Below are positions 25,143 to 35,585 of a DNA stretch of 64,000 nt, piece by piece. Each line of letters starts with the position of its first letter. The stretch's first letter is position 1. The notes beneath the pieces are model-generated. The model was given only the letters and a program-made list of their open reading frames with translations, was not told the DNA's origin and did not search any database. The position numbers and the translations under genes were made by a program. The DNA comes from Rotaria macrura (Eukaryota; Rotifera; Eurotatoria; Philodinida; Philodinidae), in contig OENT01000215.1 in assembly GCA_900239685.1 (NCBI GenBank), positions 62,001 through 126,000 on the forward strand, in the 5' to 3' direction.

Positions 25143-26218
25143 GATTAAGAATCTTTCTCACGGACTGAATTCTACAAAGAAAACATGAATTAGGTATAAA
25201 CCGTCATGACAAAAAGTATTTTTCACTCTGTTTCACTTGTTGATTTATATTTTTTTCTCCACCGGAAGAAAGTAGTGAGCTCTATGTTTACATATTAAGA
25301 TATCTCCAACTTCTAGTTGGAAGGTAAACATGCCTTTGCAAGACAAATGAATTACGTAATTTTTACCTGAGATAATGAATCAGAAATGCAAACAACACAT
25401 AGATAGGCAAGTTGAGTCATTCTTTGATTCCACTTGAGACTTTGTTTCATCATTCAATCAATTGATGTGTGACTTGCAAAATATCGTGCTTACCCATCTC
25501 TTGGCAAACACGAGAAAAAACATTGTGTCTCGATCAAGACTCGAACCCAACGCCGTTTGAATTCTACCCCAAAGCTTTGACCACTAACCTACTAAGCATG
25601 ATTTAATCATACAGTCTCTTGTCGTATGAACTACATTTTCACTATCCGATTCACTATTTCAGACAGGAAAGTGTTGGCTTTATTTATCATGGAAAGTGCT
25701 GTTCTCTTTTCCAATCTATTATTCAAACAGCGGTACGTAATAGCCTTTTCGAAGCTTAGGGGTTGTGAGTGTAGAGTGTCATTGGGTGTATGAATGTGGA
25801 TGCTCTTCACAGCTCAGGGATACCCAAGCACCTTACGTAAAACTATTTTAAAGTTTTCTTGTTCTCGAATCGGGTAATTTTAAATTAATTTTCACTAATA
25901 GTTTAAGTTTGGCTTCGATCTGGTTGGGTCACAAAAAGTTGGCCGCTGTTCGGCACTGCCACCTAACTACAATGATGTTGCAAGATCAAGAAACTCAGTT
26001 TGTTGAACTTTTCATCTGTTGATGAAAGTTTAAATTCGAAGATCCAACTTAGGTCTACTGCGGGCTCACTTTCCTCGAAAAATTGTTTAATTAGATTGAA
26101 GTACATCAGATTTTTTATTAAACCCAATATTCGTTTTGTTTTATTTAGAAATGATTACAGCAGCGACTAAGATCTTGATAGTGTGAAATCAGAGAAATCC
26201 TTCAAATTTTGTCTTTAG
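25143..26218. other. Non-coding upstream region of the tyrosinase gene
   Basis: Contains the tRNA-like element at 25529-25600 and presumably the tyrosinase promoter. No recognisable promoter motif was found near 25142. No other coding signal. Confidence 0.4.
25529..25600 (-). repeat. tRNA-like sequence (SINE head or decayed tRNA)
   Basis: On the minus strand it has an A-box-like stretch (TTAGTGGTCAAAGC) followed ~35 bases later by a B-box-like GGGTTCGAGTC, the spacing of a pol III internal promoter. The anticodon stem and the acceptor stem do not pair well, so a functional tRNA is unlikely. It resembles the two minus-strand tRNA-like copies near 34.0 and 34.2 kb around the TTCGA box, which fits a tRNA-derived SINE family. 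Confidence 0.35.
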
Positions 26219-26831
26219 AATGATACAGAGTGTAATAAAACTGTAGACACCCCTTTGTTGTGCGGTTCTCTGTTTCTGAGTAAAAACTGGAACAACTCTA
26301 CATAGGGATATGAATGGCCAGAAGTTTCTCTATTTGATGAGATGCTAATCGAGGTTACATAAAAATAACTTACTATTACAATCTGGGGAAAGCTAGAGAA
26401 ACTGAAACCCAAGCGTTTTCGTTTTGATCTAAATTACTTGCAGCTCAGCCAGTCTTGTAGAGCAAAGAATACTGACAAAAAGGGTGTGTCCCAANNNNNN
26501 NNNNNNNNNNNNNNNNNNNNNNNNNNNNNNNNNNNNNNNNNNNNNNNNNNNNNNNNNNNNNNNNNNNNNNNNNNNNNNNNNNNNNNNNNNNNNNNNNNNN
26601 NNNNNNNNNNNNNNNNNNNNNNNNNNNNNNNNNNNNNNNNNNNNNNNNNNNNNNNNNNNNNNNNNNNNNNNNNNNNNNNNNNTATTTTTATGTAACCTCG
26701 ATTAGCATCTCATCAAATAGAGAAACTTCTGGCCATTCATATCCCTATGTAGAGTTGTTCCAGTTTTTACTCAGAAACAGAGAACCGGACAACAAAGGGG
26801 TGTCTATGATTTTATTTCACTCTGTATTTAC
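26219..26831. mobile_element. Palindrome with ~150-bp arms enclosing an assembly gap
   Basis: 26219-26371 reappears inverted at 26683-26831 with only a few differences (for example TGTTGTGCGGTTC against GAACCGGACAACA). The arms run from ATACAGAGTG on the left to CACTCTGTAT on the right. The interior is mostly Ns. It could be a foldback transposon, a longer element with long terminal inverted repeats whose body failed to assemble, or an assembly fold-over. Confidence 0.7.
26495..26682. other. Assembly gap (188 Ns)
   Basis: Run of N. Open frames translated across it are artefacts. Its position at the centre of an inverted repeat suggests the gap was caused by hairpin structure or repeat collapse. 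Confidence 1.
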
Positions 26832-26900
26832 TGAAGGTTGCTAAACGATTCGAAATTCCTAGAGCCAATTACTTTTCATTGCATATTTTAAGTCAACTAC

Positions 26901-27357
26901 ACTCTAAAAACGTAGGCTTTCTACCAAACCCACGAAAAAAGGTTCGGTAGATAAGAAAAGCATCCATGTGCCTCCAAAGGCTTGAAAAAGGATTCTTCAG
27001 TTCTGCGAAAATTTTACAGGTTCTTCCACGAGCACACGGGAAGAACCTTCTCCTAGGAATCTTTTTTATAAGTTTCATATAGCAGGAAAAGGTTTCGAAA
27101 GAATATTCCAAACCTTTTGAGTTTCATACTTAATTTCAATGGCTTAGTATGAAGCCATTAGGGTTCAATTATAAACTCAAAAGGTTTGGAATATTCTTGA
27201 GAAACCTATTTCCTCTGTATAAAATTTATAAAAATGTTTCGTAGGAGAAGGTTCTTCTCGTATGCCCAGAGTAGAATCTTTAAAAATTTCGTAGAACTGA
27301 AGAATCGTTTTTCAAGCCTTTGGAGGCACGTGGATGCTTTTTCAAATTGACTCTCTA
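26901..27357. mobile_element. Foldback element, AGAACC/GGTTCT words
   Basis: Left arm (about 26955-27128) and right arm (about 27170-27346) are reverse complements with roughly 85-90% identity by eye, joined by a ~40-bp spacer. The left side starts ACTCTAAAAA and the right side ends in TCTCTAAAA, the same orientation rather than inverted, so the outermost boundaries are uncertain. Arms carry repeated GAAGAACCTTCTCCTA-type motifs. No open frame. The CTCTAAAA ends recall the foldback at 20601. Confidence 0.7.
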
Positions 27358-27520
27358 AAAAAAAGGAAGCTTTGCAGAACCTTTTTAGGTTCTGTGTTTT
27401 ACCCGATCGTATTAATCCCAAAAGATGGTTCTGTACAAGAAAAAAAGGTGTTCTAGGGGGTACCTGAACTCCTTTTTGCTCTTGCAGAACCATTTTGTGG
27501 GGATTCTGCGATCGAGTAAA
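27351..27520. repeat. Adjacent AGAACC-rich block
   Basis: Starts CTCTAAAAAAAAGG immediately after the foldback at 26901-27357 and contains inverted AGAACC / GGTTCT words (GCAGAACC at 27374 and again near 27486, both orientations of TTCTG), plus CGATCG near each end (27406 and 27511). It is probably a separate small copy of the same class. Boundaries are approximate. Confidence 0.4.
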
Positions 27521-27939
27521 TACTTTCAAATTGTGTGCATTCCTTTAAGTACTATAAAAAAGCATGAAAGATAAATAGGAAAAGATGTCTCATACTAGCA
27601 GTTATCTAATAGGAAAATTCAGCATGACCAACATAGATAAGAGGCAACTTGTTTGTCACCAACGAAGATGGAAATTTCGTTTTCTGCAACTCGTAGTTGC
27701 ATTTCGATACTCTGTGTCGGTGATTCAATGAAAGTTTTCATTGCTCATGAATACATCCAATACATGTTAACATTAATAAATCATGGAAATCCCGACTTCC
27801 TGAACCAAAGAACGAAGTTTTCATTCTACTATCTATTTAGAATTCATGAAATCAACTCATAAGAAATTAGATCGAACTTTCTGTATTCTATCGAGGAGAA
27901 TTTTTTAAATATTTCAGTATGAATCAAAACACTCGAACA

Positions 27940-28375
27940 GCAAGAGTGGGTGTGGGTGTTTTTGAAACGAAGAGGCACACGGATTCTCTCGCCCACGTCC
28001 ACACACGGACCCAAATCCAAACATACCCAAACCCACACCCTACACTCACTCACCAACACCCTCGATATCAGTGTCTTACTCTTGGAACAAATGTTGGTGA
28101 CTTGGGTGTGGGTTAGGGGTGTCGCAGTTCGCGTTCGCCCGGGTTCCCACGAACGCGAACGCGAACGCGAACGCAACTCAAAAACAGTAGGAATTGTTTT
28201 TGAGTTTCAAATAATATGTAGATATATTTTGATTCTTATTTGGAGTAAGACGCTATGGGTTTCCGGGTTCCCCCGAACGTGAACGTGCCGCGTTCCCGGG
28301 TTCTCAAGAACGCGAACTCAGCCGCGTTCGCATTCGCGGGAACGGAACCCGAAACTGACACTCACAGTGTGGGTG
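27940..28375. repeat. GC-rich island: telomere-like GGGTGTGG tracts and GCGAAC repeats
   Basis: 27944-27960 and 28101-28115 read GGGTGTGGGT-type sequence and 28000-28035 its complement (CCCACACCC). 28124-28175 holds a tandem GCGAAC run (four units in a row), with inverted GTTCGC partners. 28262-28350 repeats the same word in both orientations with CCCGGGTT centres. No supported gene; the ~110-codon frames here are low-complexity shadows on both strands. Confidence 0.6.
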
Positions 28376-28379
28376 TGGA

Positions 28380-30500
28380 TGATCGATTCATTGAGGCCCA
28401 TATACACAAATGTCAAAGATTTTTTTCCAGTATTTCTCTTGATCCTCAAGAAATTTCTTTAAGTAAAGCGTGTTTAAAATGAAATTCCAATTCCTTTAAG
28501 TTCGCCTTAAGCAAAAATAAGAAAAATGTCTCAATGTTCTTTATCAACAGTTTTCTATTCGTTAGCCATAGTCTAAAACTCAAACTAAAGATATATTATG
28601 AAAGCTATTAACGAGTTCTACAATGCTGTCTGCAAAATTAATTTTAAAAAATCGTAATCGAATTTAAAAAGTTTGTTTTCTTCTGACGCATGGTCGGGGA
28701 AACTTGATACTTGATACTATTGCTATAGTTTCTCGAAAACTATTATAGAACCGATGAAAACTTGAGTTTTTCAGAAGTCAATGACTATCCTTAGACCAAT
28801 AAAATTAAAAGACTTTATCAAAATCTATTGAGCAGATCTCGACTTATAAGCATTTTTAGTTTGGGAACACAGCCTTGCATTGTCTCTGCACGTCGCTCTT
28901 ATACGAAAGGCATGAAAAACAAATGCAAACTTGTTAATATACTTTTAGTCGTTCAGATCAGCTCATTAATAACCATTCATCGCTTAAATTAAGTGGCTTC
29001 AAAAACATACTTTAACTAAAGATCGAATGAGTGTATAAATTTCAAGTAAAGCCAATATATTTCTAAGAGCTTTGGATGCCAAAAAACCGATGAATTTTTC
29101 TATTACGAGAGTGTTCGGAAAATTTTTCAAATTTCATGAAACAAACTATTCTTTTGGCATAACTTCTGTAGATATTCCGAAAACATTCACCCTGGTCACA
29201 CAAAAGCGAAAAATGACGCCGCTTTTTTTCCATGATCATGACAGAAAGTAAAATATATATTTTTAAGTTCAATTTAATTATAAAATATTGTTTCATATGA
29301 GAAAATGTTTTAATTGCCAGTGCACGAGTTGCAGAGTATCAGATAGTGTATAGGATGTGCGCCAGAATATGAATATGTATAGTTTTGAAATTATCATGAG
29401 CTCGTAAAGCCATAGCTACAACCTCATCCAGTTGAAAAGATTATTTCATTTTAAGATTTCATTGGATTCAATCATTGCATTTTGTGTGCTTCTTAGCTTA
29501 TTGAATATCTTAAAAAACGTTGGTCACTCACACTTGTTTACTATCAATTCATAAACTGTAGCTCATGAAACTACCTGGGAAAATGGATTGTTGTTGACAT
29601 GAGCCAACAACAAAAATATTCCAAATATAGATGTATCGATGAGTCGCATTTATTTATTTATTTTCCGACAAAGTAGTCATGATAAAGAGAGCGATGTTAG
29701 TCCAGTTCAAAAATTTATTCTTTTTACTGATTCTTCTTCGCGTTGTTCGATTGTGTCAATAGATAGAGGCGATGATTATTCGATTTCATTTGTATTCACT
29801 TATTTCATTCAACAACTCAAGTAAAAGATTCCGACCATCGGAAACGATATTTTAAATAAACTGATACGGTTTATTCAACAGTATATCAAGACATCGACAT
29901 ACATTGCATTTTGCATTAATCCGTCAACTCTTTTTGAAGTCCATTGATCTCCTACTTTCATCGTTTTCATAGATTATAGAAAACAGCGCCGTAATACCAA
30001 AGGCTGTCGACTTTTAAAATCATTTAAGACCATTCACGACGTCGTTTTTTGCACATGGGAATGTGAAAACAAAGAGAAATGGTACGTGTATGTAACGAAT
30101 CCGTGTATTTCCAATGTATTTTTTTCTTATTCATATCATATAATATAAAATAAAACACATTTATATTCATTCTCTTAAGTCGTTTGTTGTGTTTGAATTG
30201 AACTGGGAGGTAGAATAATTCTATTTATTGTAGGAATTGACTACGGTTGATGAGCCAAGAAGTATGCATCAAATTATATATGATTTACAGTTATTATTTA
30301 GTCAAGAGGAATACATAATATGAGAATAAGAAGCAGAATTCGAAGGAAAGTATTCAGCCTTGGAGAAAATTTCTGCCAATCTTGAGCAGTAATTAAAAAT
30401 ACAGTTTTTCAACGGATATTTATGGAAATATTCAATTTCAATTTTCATTTATTATCAACTTTTTTATTTGAAAACAGATATATTAGAAGAAAGCAAGTCA
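28380..30500. other. Non-coding, nothing recognised
   Basis: AT-rich with scattered short frames. No domain, splice pattern or inverted repeat that I could support. Confidence 0.4.
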
Positions 30501-30569
30501 AGTCGAAGATTCCTGTTGCAAGCTTCCGCCAAGTTTCAACGCGAACTGGGACGTTAAATATTTGAGATT

Positions 30570-30765
30570 CGACACAGAAATCCAGTGACCGGATCTGACT
30601 GCTGGTTTTGCCCGTTTCTGATAGGTCGCGATCGGAATCAGATAAATCCGGTCACCGAATCCGTTGATCTGATTCCTGCTTACGAGTTCCCAGCATTTCC
30701 GATGCTTTTTTTGTGGGATACGGGCGTTACTTCTCGATCTGGAAATATATTGAAGCAAACTGTAT
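30570..30765. repeat. CCGGAT/CCGGTC-rich repeat copy
   Basis: A GC-rich patch in AT-rich surroundings with GACCGGATCTG near its left side and inverted partners (AAATCCGGTCACCG) ~70 bp later, so that parts fold on themselves. It resembles the CCGGAA family copies at 31.5, 34.7 and 37.6 kb in composition, but I could not align it base by base. Open frames on both strands are shadows. Confidence 0.4.
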
Positions 30766-31499
30766 TAGAGGAAAAATCATACTAGAGAAAAAGTAATGGC
30801 GAGAAACCTATTGTATCGGAAATATAGATTCTCGTCTTCGTCAGAATATCATAATTTTTGTATTTCTTTCTGCAATATGCGTTGTTTGTTTTGTTATTCA
30901 TTTCCAAAGCATTGAGTTTGTTGTTGTTACTGCAATAATATGTAATCCTAGAGTGAAACTAAAATAAATTAATACTCCAAGACACGAATTATTTTAATTT
31001 CAATATCAAACAGTAAAACATTAAATGGATTCGAAAATAAATAACACAGGGATTACGATTAAAAACAAATGTCTTCACCATTTGACAACATTAATCTAAT
31101 ACTAGAATTAATATTGAAGTAAACAATACACATTGCACTCGTAGTAAACGTTTTCAAGAGCTAAAGCTGAGAAAAAAATTGAAAACATAATATTTTTCTT
31201 TTAAAAAATTCGATTCGATTGTCCCCACGCCTTCCATAAGTCCATCCATGGATAATTCTCGTTGGAAACCATTCAGTCTTTTGATGACAAATCATTATTA
31301 TTATTTTGGAAATAAATTACTCGATATTTGTTTATTTAAACAAGTACGAAAAATATAAGTGAGGACGTTTGAGATGACCAGTTCTAAATGTTCGCATCAT
31401 TTAGAAGGACTGTTTGTTTCTGACAGAAGTGTATCTTAAATATACCGGAATGGTTGTAGAAAGTACTTACCTCCATGAAGTCTAATTCCTTTATCTATT

Positions 31500-31805
31500 G
31501 CTACTCTCAGGACAATGATTCCGGTCGTCGGTTCCCTCAGGATCCTACAGGAAAGATGTGAGAAACTCAACAGATCTTGCAAAAAACCGGAAGAAGTCAC
31601 CAAATCATAGAAGCAGTATTCTGGTCAGCAACTTCCTGGAGTTTTTTTATGGATTCATGCCAACTTCCTGTGTTTTCTGACAGAAAACAACCGAAAATCA
31701 CCGGAAAAAATTTAGAAAATTTTCTACTGGAATACTGCTTCCTTGAAATCGTAAGAATATCTGGGAACCAGCCGTTTCGACTCCGCTATTTTCTACTTGG
31801 GTTGT
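31500..31805. repeat. CCGGAA-family repeat copy
   Basis: Contains AAGCAGTATTCTGGTCAG (31612), matching AAGCAGTATTCCGGCCGG of the copy at 37.68 kb, and its inverted counterpart GGAATACTGCTTCC (31728). The copy is therefore partly palindromic. CCGGAA and TTCCGG words are frequent. No supported gene. Confidence 0.55.
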
Positions 31806-33380
31806 GTAACAATTATTAGTTTCAGAATTCAATAGAGTTGGACTTCAGATGAATATCTGGAGAACCAAAATAGCCACCGATCTGCAGCTTTCACCGATCG
31901 AAAGATATTGGGTTAGGGTCTGTTCTGATGTAACTTTATTTCAGGAGAATTCATCATTTGGTTAGTGTTTTCAAGGATTCTTTCCAATAAATCAACCATA
32001 ATCCAATGATACTCCTATAGAAAGTCGAAAATAACTAAAAAGCATTGGCACAAAAATAGACAGACTGTCACAATGTTTTCGCAAATGAAAAGTCGACTTT
32101 ACTTCATCAATTCTTTTGCTATTAGACGATAGTTGTTGGCGTTGTATCCTGGGCTATGGAGCTAAAATATCTCACTCTAAACTATATGCCAGGAAAAAAA
32201 TCCGTCTGAATTACATTGCATTATTCAGCCTTTTTCCGAAAAAAATCCAGAAAAAGATACGCCATAGGTAATCATTTTGCTGTGCATAACATTTTGCGAA
32301 AGAATGCACTACATCGGTCTCTTAATTCGATTACTGGAATCTACCGTTCGGTAGTTACAATTGTTCTCGAGATATTCGTGTTAAACCAACACACTTCTAT
32401 TGATGGCGCCAACATTAGTCATCGAGATCAGTTATTTTGATCTCTGGAAATAATATGATTTCATTGAATCCGACTGAAAAGATGCAGGTAAAGTCAGAAA
32501 AATTTCCGAACGAAATCTTCCTTTTATGTTATGTCAATTTCACATGTTTTCTGGTGGGGACCAGCCCGAATTTCTCAACCTAAGCAACAGAAGGAAAAGT
32601 TGAATAAAAGATACGAGAAAAATGTTTTTGAATACATCAGTTTACAATATTTGTAATCTTCTAGGAAACTAATATGTAAGTATTGACTGAAAGCAACTTA
32701 AATCATCTAAATAGCAGATTGATGCTCGGGCATTCATCAAATATATACTCATAGCTTGTCCGATTATGGAACTGAAGAATATTAATTATACTATAGTTAT
32801 AAATATTTGTTCGAAGGCCCATGTAGTGAAAACCGGATTAAAACCGGCGGTTTTTACCGGTGAACCGTGATTAATCGGAGGTTCTTTCGGTTGTACAGCG
32901 GTTAACTAGTTTCCTTAGACTCTTTTTCTGTATGCTTGCAATTAAAATTAAGAGTTGTTGTTGGATTCCCATAACTATTATGTCACCCTAAATAAAAATG
33001 CAATCGAATTTAAAAACGAAAGTAATTAAAAATAAACACAAAAATACATATAAGACATGAATTCAAAAACATTAAATTAGAAAATGCAACCCAAAAAATT
33101 AGTAAAAACAATAAAGAAAACGAATTAAATATGTAAATACGAAGCGAATCTAAAATCCCAAATACAGAAAATATTTATATAAATTAAAACGAAATACTCT
33201 AAAAGATTGAATTTCAAAGAAATAATCTACAAATGATAAATATAAAAACGCAATCTGAAAGACATGTATAAATTAAGGGAATAATTAAATAAAAAGTCTA
33301 AAGTAAACTGAATATTAAGCCCTCATATCTTAGAAAAAAATCATTCATTTTCAACTGTACTTTGTGATATTTAGATTGAT
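31806..33380. other. Non-coding with a short CCGGTT patch
   Basis: No gene seen. 32820-32910 has alternating AACCGG / CCGGTT words (AAAACCGGCGGTTTTTACCGG) like the subterminal repeats of the element at 39833. The remainder is AT-rich with long A-rich stretches near 33000-33300. Confidence 0.4.
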
Positions 33381-33389
33381 CCGTGTCTC

Positions 33390-33635
33390 TACCCAGGCCA
33401 AAGACGTACTGCAGGGAACCTGCAGAACTCAGGGTTTCTCCGACGATTTCTGGAAGCTGGATTTCCGACATCTGTCTCGGCTTCCGGTTTCAGCTCCATT
33501 TCCATAAACTCCAGGCACCGGGACGTATCTACGGATACGGTTCCCGTTTCCTACACGGGTTCCGGTGACGGAAAAAATTGTTTCCCTATCTGAACAGTGC
33601 ACGAACAAGATCCGACCGTTTCCCGAACAACTTTA
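33390..33635 (+). mobile_element. Small element with TACCCAGG end, colinear with copy at 38.5-38.8 kb
   Basis: Begins TACCCAGGCC (33390). The reverse complement of 38495-38822 aligns colinearly with it: TACC.AGG near the start, GGCACC..., GGATACGGTTCCCGTTTCC, and GATCCGACCGTTTCC near the end. Two dispersed copies in opposite orientation mark a repeat family, likely non-autonomous. The right boundary is approximate. It has no coding capacity. Confidence 0.6.
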
Positions 33636-34000
33636 CATACTTCAATCTACTAAGAAACGCTTTCAGTATTTCACAGCTAACTTCTGTTTTTTTCCCAAAA
33701 ACCCTCGGAAAACACTAAACGGTTCACTAAGATAAAATAATCTTTTTGTTATTTAATTACGCTGAATTTTATTCGTAACATCCATATATTATTTTGGGAA
33801 ATTTTATGCAAATTCTGAGGACGCTTACGGATGTTTGCAACCGACAGGATAATGATAACACACAGAGAAAGGATACAAAGGAATGAAAACGAACAGATTG
33901 AAAATCGAATTCGAACCAATCATGACGATGTAGCATGCATCGTTGCTTTTTCTTTTGTTTATTCTTCTGATACCATATATCTTGACACCGACTGCACGAT

Positions 34001-34074
34001 CCAAGGGGAACGGATCGAACCTTCTGATCTCTGACTATAATCAGATGCATAGACCCACTACGCCATACACGGCA
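34001..34074 (-). repeat. tRNA-like sequence (SINE head or decayed tRNA)
   Basis: Minus strand: A-box-like GGCGTAGTGGGTCTATGC, an anticodon-arm-like hairpin TCTGA-TTATAG-TCAGA, and B-box-like GGTTCGATCC. The acceptor halves do not pair and the T stem has a mismatch, so I do not call a functional tRNA. The TGATTATAGTC segment is shared with the copy ~200 bp downstream. Confidence 0.4.
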
Positions 34075-34210
34075 TAAAATAACTTTTTATTGAAACACTA
34101 TAGATTTTTCCGCAAAAATCTTTTTGTGGAAAAATTGGGAATTTTCGGTCCGAAGACCTAAAAATCAAATTTTTAGGCTTTTGCATACCGAAAACGCTAT
34201 GTGTAATGAT

Positions 34211-34280
34211 AGCATACGTTTCGAACCCAACCGTTTTGAGACCCAGCTGAGACTATAATCAAGTGAGTAAAGCTACAAAG
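34211..34280 (-). repeat. Second tRNA-like copy
   Basis: Minus strand carries TGATTATAGTC and GGTTGGGTTCGAAAC, related to the copy at 34001-34074 and to that at 25529-25600. The D arm is degenerate. It is best read as another member of a tRNA-derived repeat family. Confidence 0.35.
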
Positions 34281-34724
34281 GTATTTAAATTAGTTTCGTG
34301 CGCTTAATTTTTCCTACAGATACTGTACATGCACAGACAGATACACTGTAAACAATCAGTCTTACTAAAACACCTGAAGTTTTGCCGCGAATACACAAAA
34401 GTTTGATAAGGTATTCTTTTCAACAACAGGGCCCTTAAACCGAAGGTTTAAAAAGGTCTTGAAAGAACTTCAAAGGCCTTTTGTCTCGAAATTGTGACTT
34501 CAATATCGGGGGATATTAGAAATGAGAATTTTCTTCGCTGAGAATTCTTAGAATTTGATTCTCTATCAATTCCACTCAAAACAAATCTAAAAAATCCTTA
34601 AAATCAAGGATTTAGACTTTAATAATCTTTGAAGACCTTCATAGGTCTTTTATAGGAAAATACTAATTTAAGTACCTAGGATTGATTTAAATGAGAATTC
34701 TGTATTATATGTAATTTTTTTTTC

Positions 34725-34990
34725 CATAAAAGGTCTGATTTTTCAACGATAAATAATCGTGACAAATCTGAACAGAAGAGGTCGACTCCGACTGGTTTTC
34801 GTTGCTTTGGAATATCATTTTCTCCGATTCGATCCGGGCAGAAATTGCCATAGTTCCGGTAGGTTCCTAGTGGGTCCGAGTAATTTCCATTAAATTTCTG
34901 GTTTTTGAAAGTAGCTGGAAGATTCCTGTTTCGGTTACGGATAATTATGACCGGAGTACTGCTTACATGTTCCGGTGGTTTTTCCGACAA
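34725..34990 (-). repeat. CCGGAA-family repeat copy (minus)
   Basis: Read on the minus strand it is colinear with the copy at 37556-37875: CATGTAAGCAGTACTCCGG, ATTATCCGTAACCG, CTAGGAACCTACCGGAACTA and AGTCGGA match CATGGAAGCAGTATTCCGG, ATTATCCGTACCCG, CTAGGAACCAACCCGAACCA and AGTCGGA. The 104-codon frame it contains is not conserved as protein between copies. Confidence 0.6.
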
Positions 34991-35269
34991 AATAAAAAAA
35001 TAAACACAGCTCCCCTTCTTCGCAGAGTAATGTTATCTTCGTAAACCTTTGGCGAGAAGCAAACTTTATCAGTATTCAGGAGAAACGATAACTGATATGG
35101 TTTTCGAAGAAGAGACGGTTAATGTTTGTAAAATCGAGGTCATGAATTTCTTATTCCCTATCCTAATCAGCTATTCGTAGCTGGTTTTTTCCATTTTGCT
35201 TCACTCAATAATGAAACATGAAAATTCCCCTTGAAGTATTTCTAAGTGACGATCAGACAACACAATGCC

Positions 35270-35530
35270 TTGGGGTGGCACTTTAACTTTACTTTAAAAG
35301 TTAAAGTTTAAGTGTTACTTTAAACTATAAATTTTAAAGTTAAAGTAAAACACTTTAACACTTTAACTTTAAAAAACCAGAGTTAGAGTGAAAAAGAATT
35401 TTTAGCCCTTCGTGTTCAATTTGCATTGGTTTCACAGCAACTTTAAACTTTATAATTAAAGTTAAAGTTTAAAGTGTCTTTACTTTAAACATTAACACTT
35501 TTTTAAAAGTGTTTTAAAGTCAAAGTGTCA
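35270..35530. repeat. Palindromic TTAAAGT/ACTTTAA word array
   Basis: About 250 bp dominated by the word TTAAAGT and its complement ACTTTAA, with at least twenty occurrences including ACTTTAAAGT-like nested palindromes, in mixed orientation and spacing. The centre (35385-35440) is less repetitive. It ends only ~55 bp before the start of the membrane-protein gene at 35586 and could form alternative hairpins in its promoter. Confidence 0.75.
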
Positions 35531-35585
35531 CTCTTACTTAAAAACGTTTCTTTCTCACCGTACATTCAGAACTAACACGGGAACT

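Noticed and set aside
26438..26705. Open frames across the N run
   Set aside because: Made of undetermined bases.
27844..28282. ~110-codon Arg/Glu- and His/Thr-rich frames on both strands
   Set aside because: Low-complexity products of GCGAAC and GGGTGT repeats; open on both strands, no protein features.
34001..34074. Functional tRNA gene
   Set aside because: A- and B-box-like motifs and an anticodon-like hairpin exist, but acceptor halves do not pair and the T stem is imperfect.
34676..34990. 104-codon minus frame with Asn/Arg-rich product
   Set aside because: Lies in a dispersed CCGGAA repeat copy; the frame is not kept in the homologous copies.
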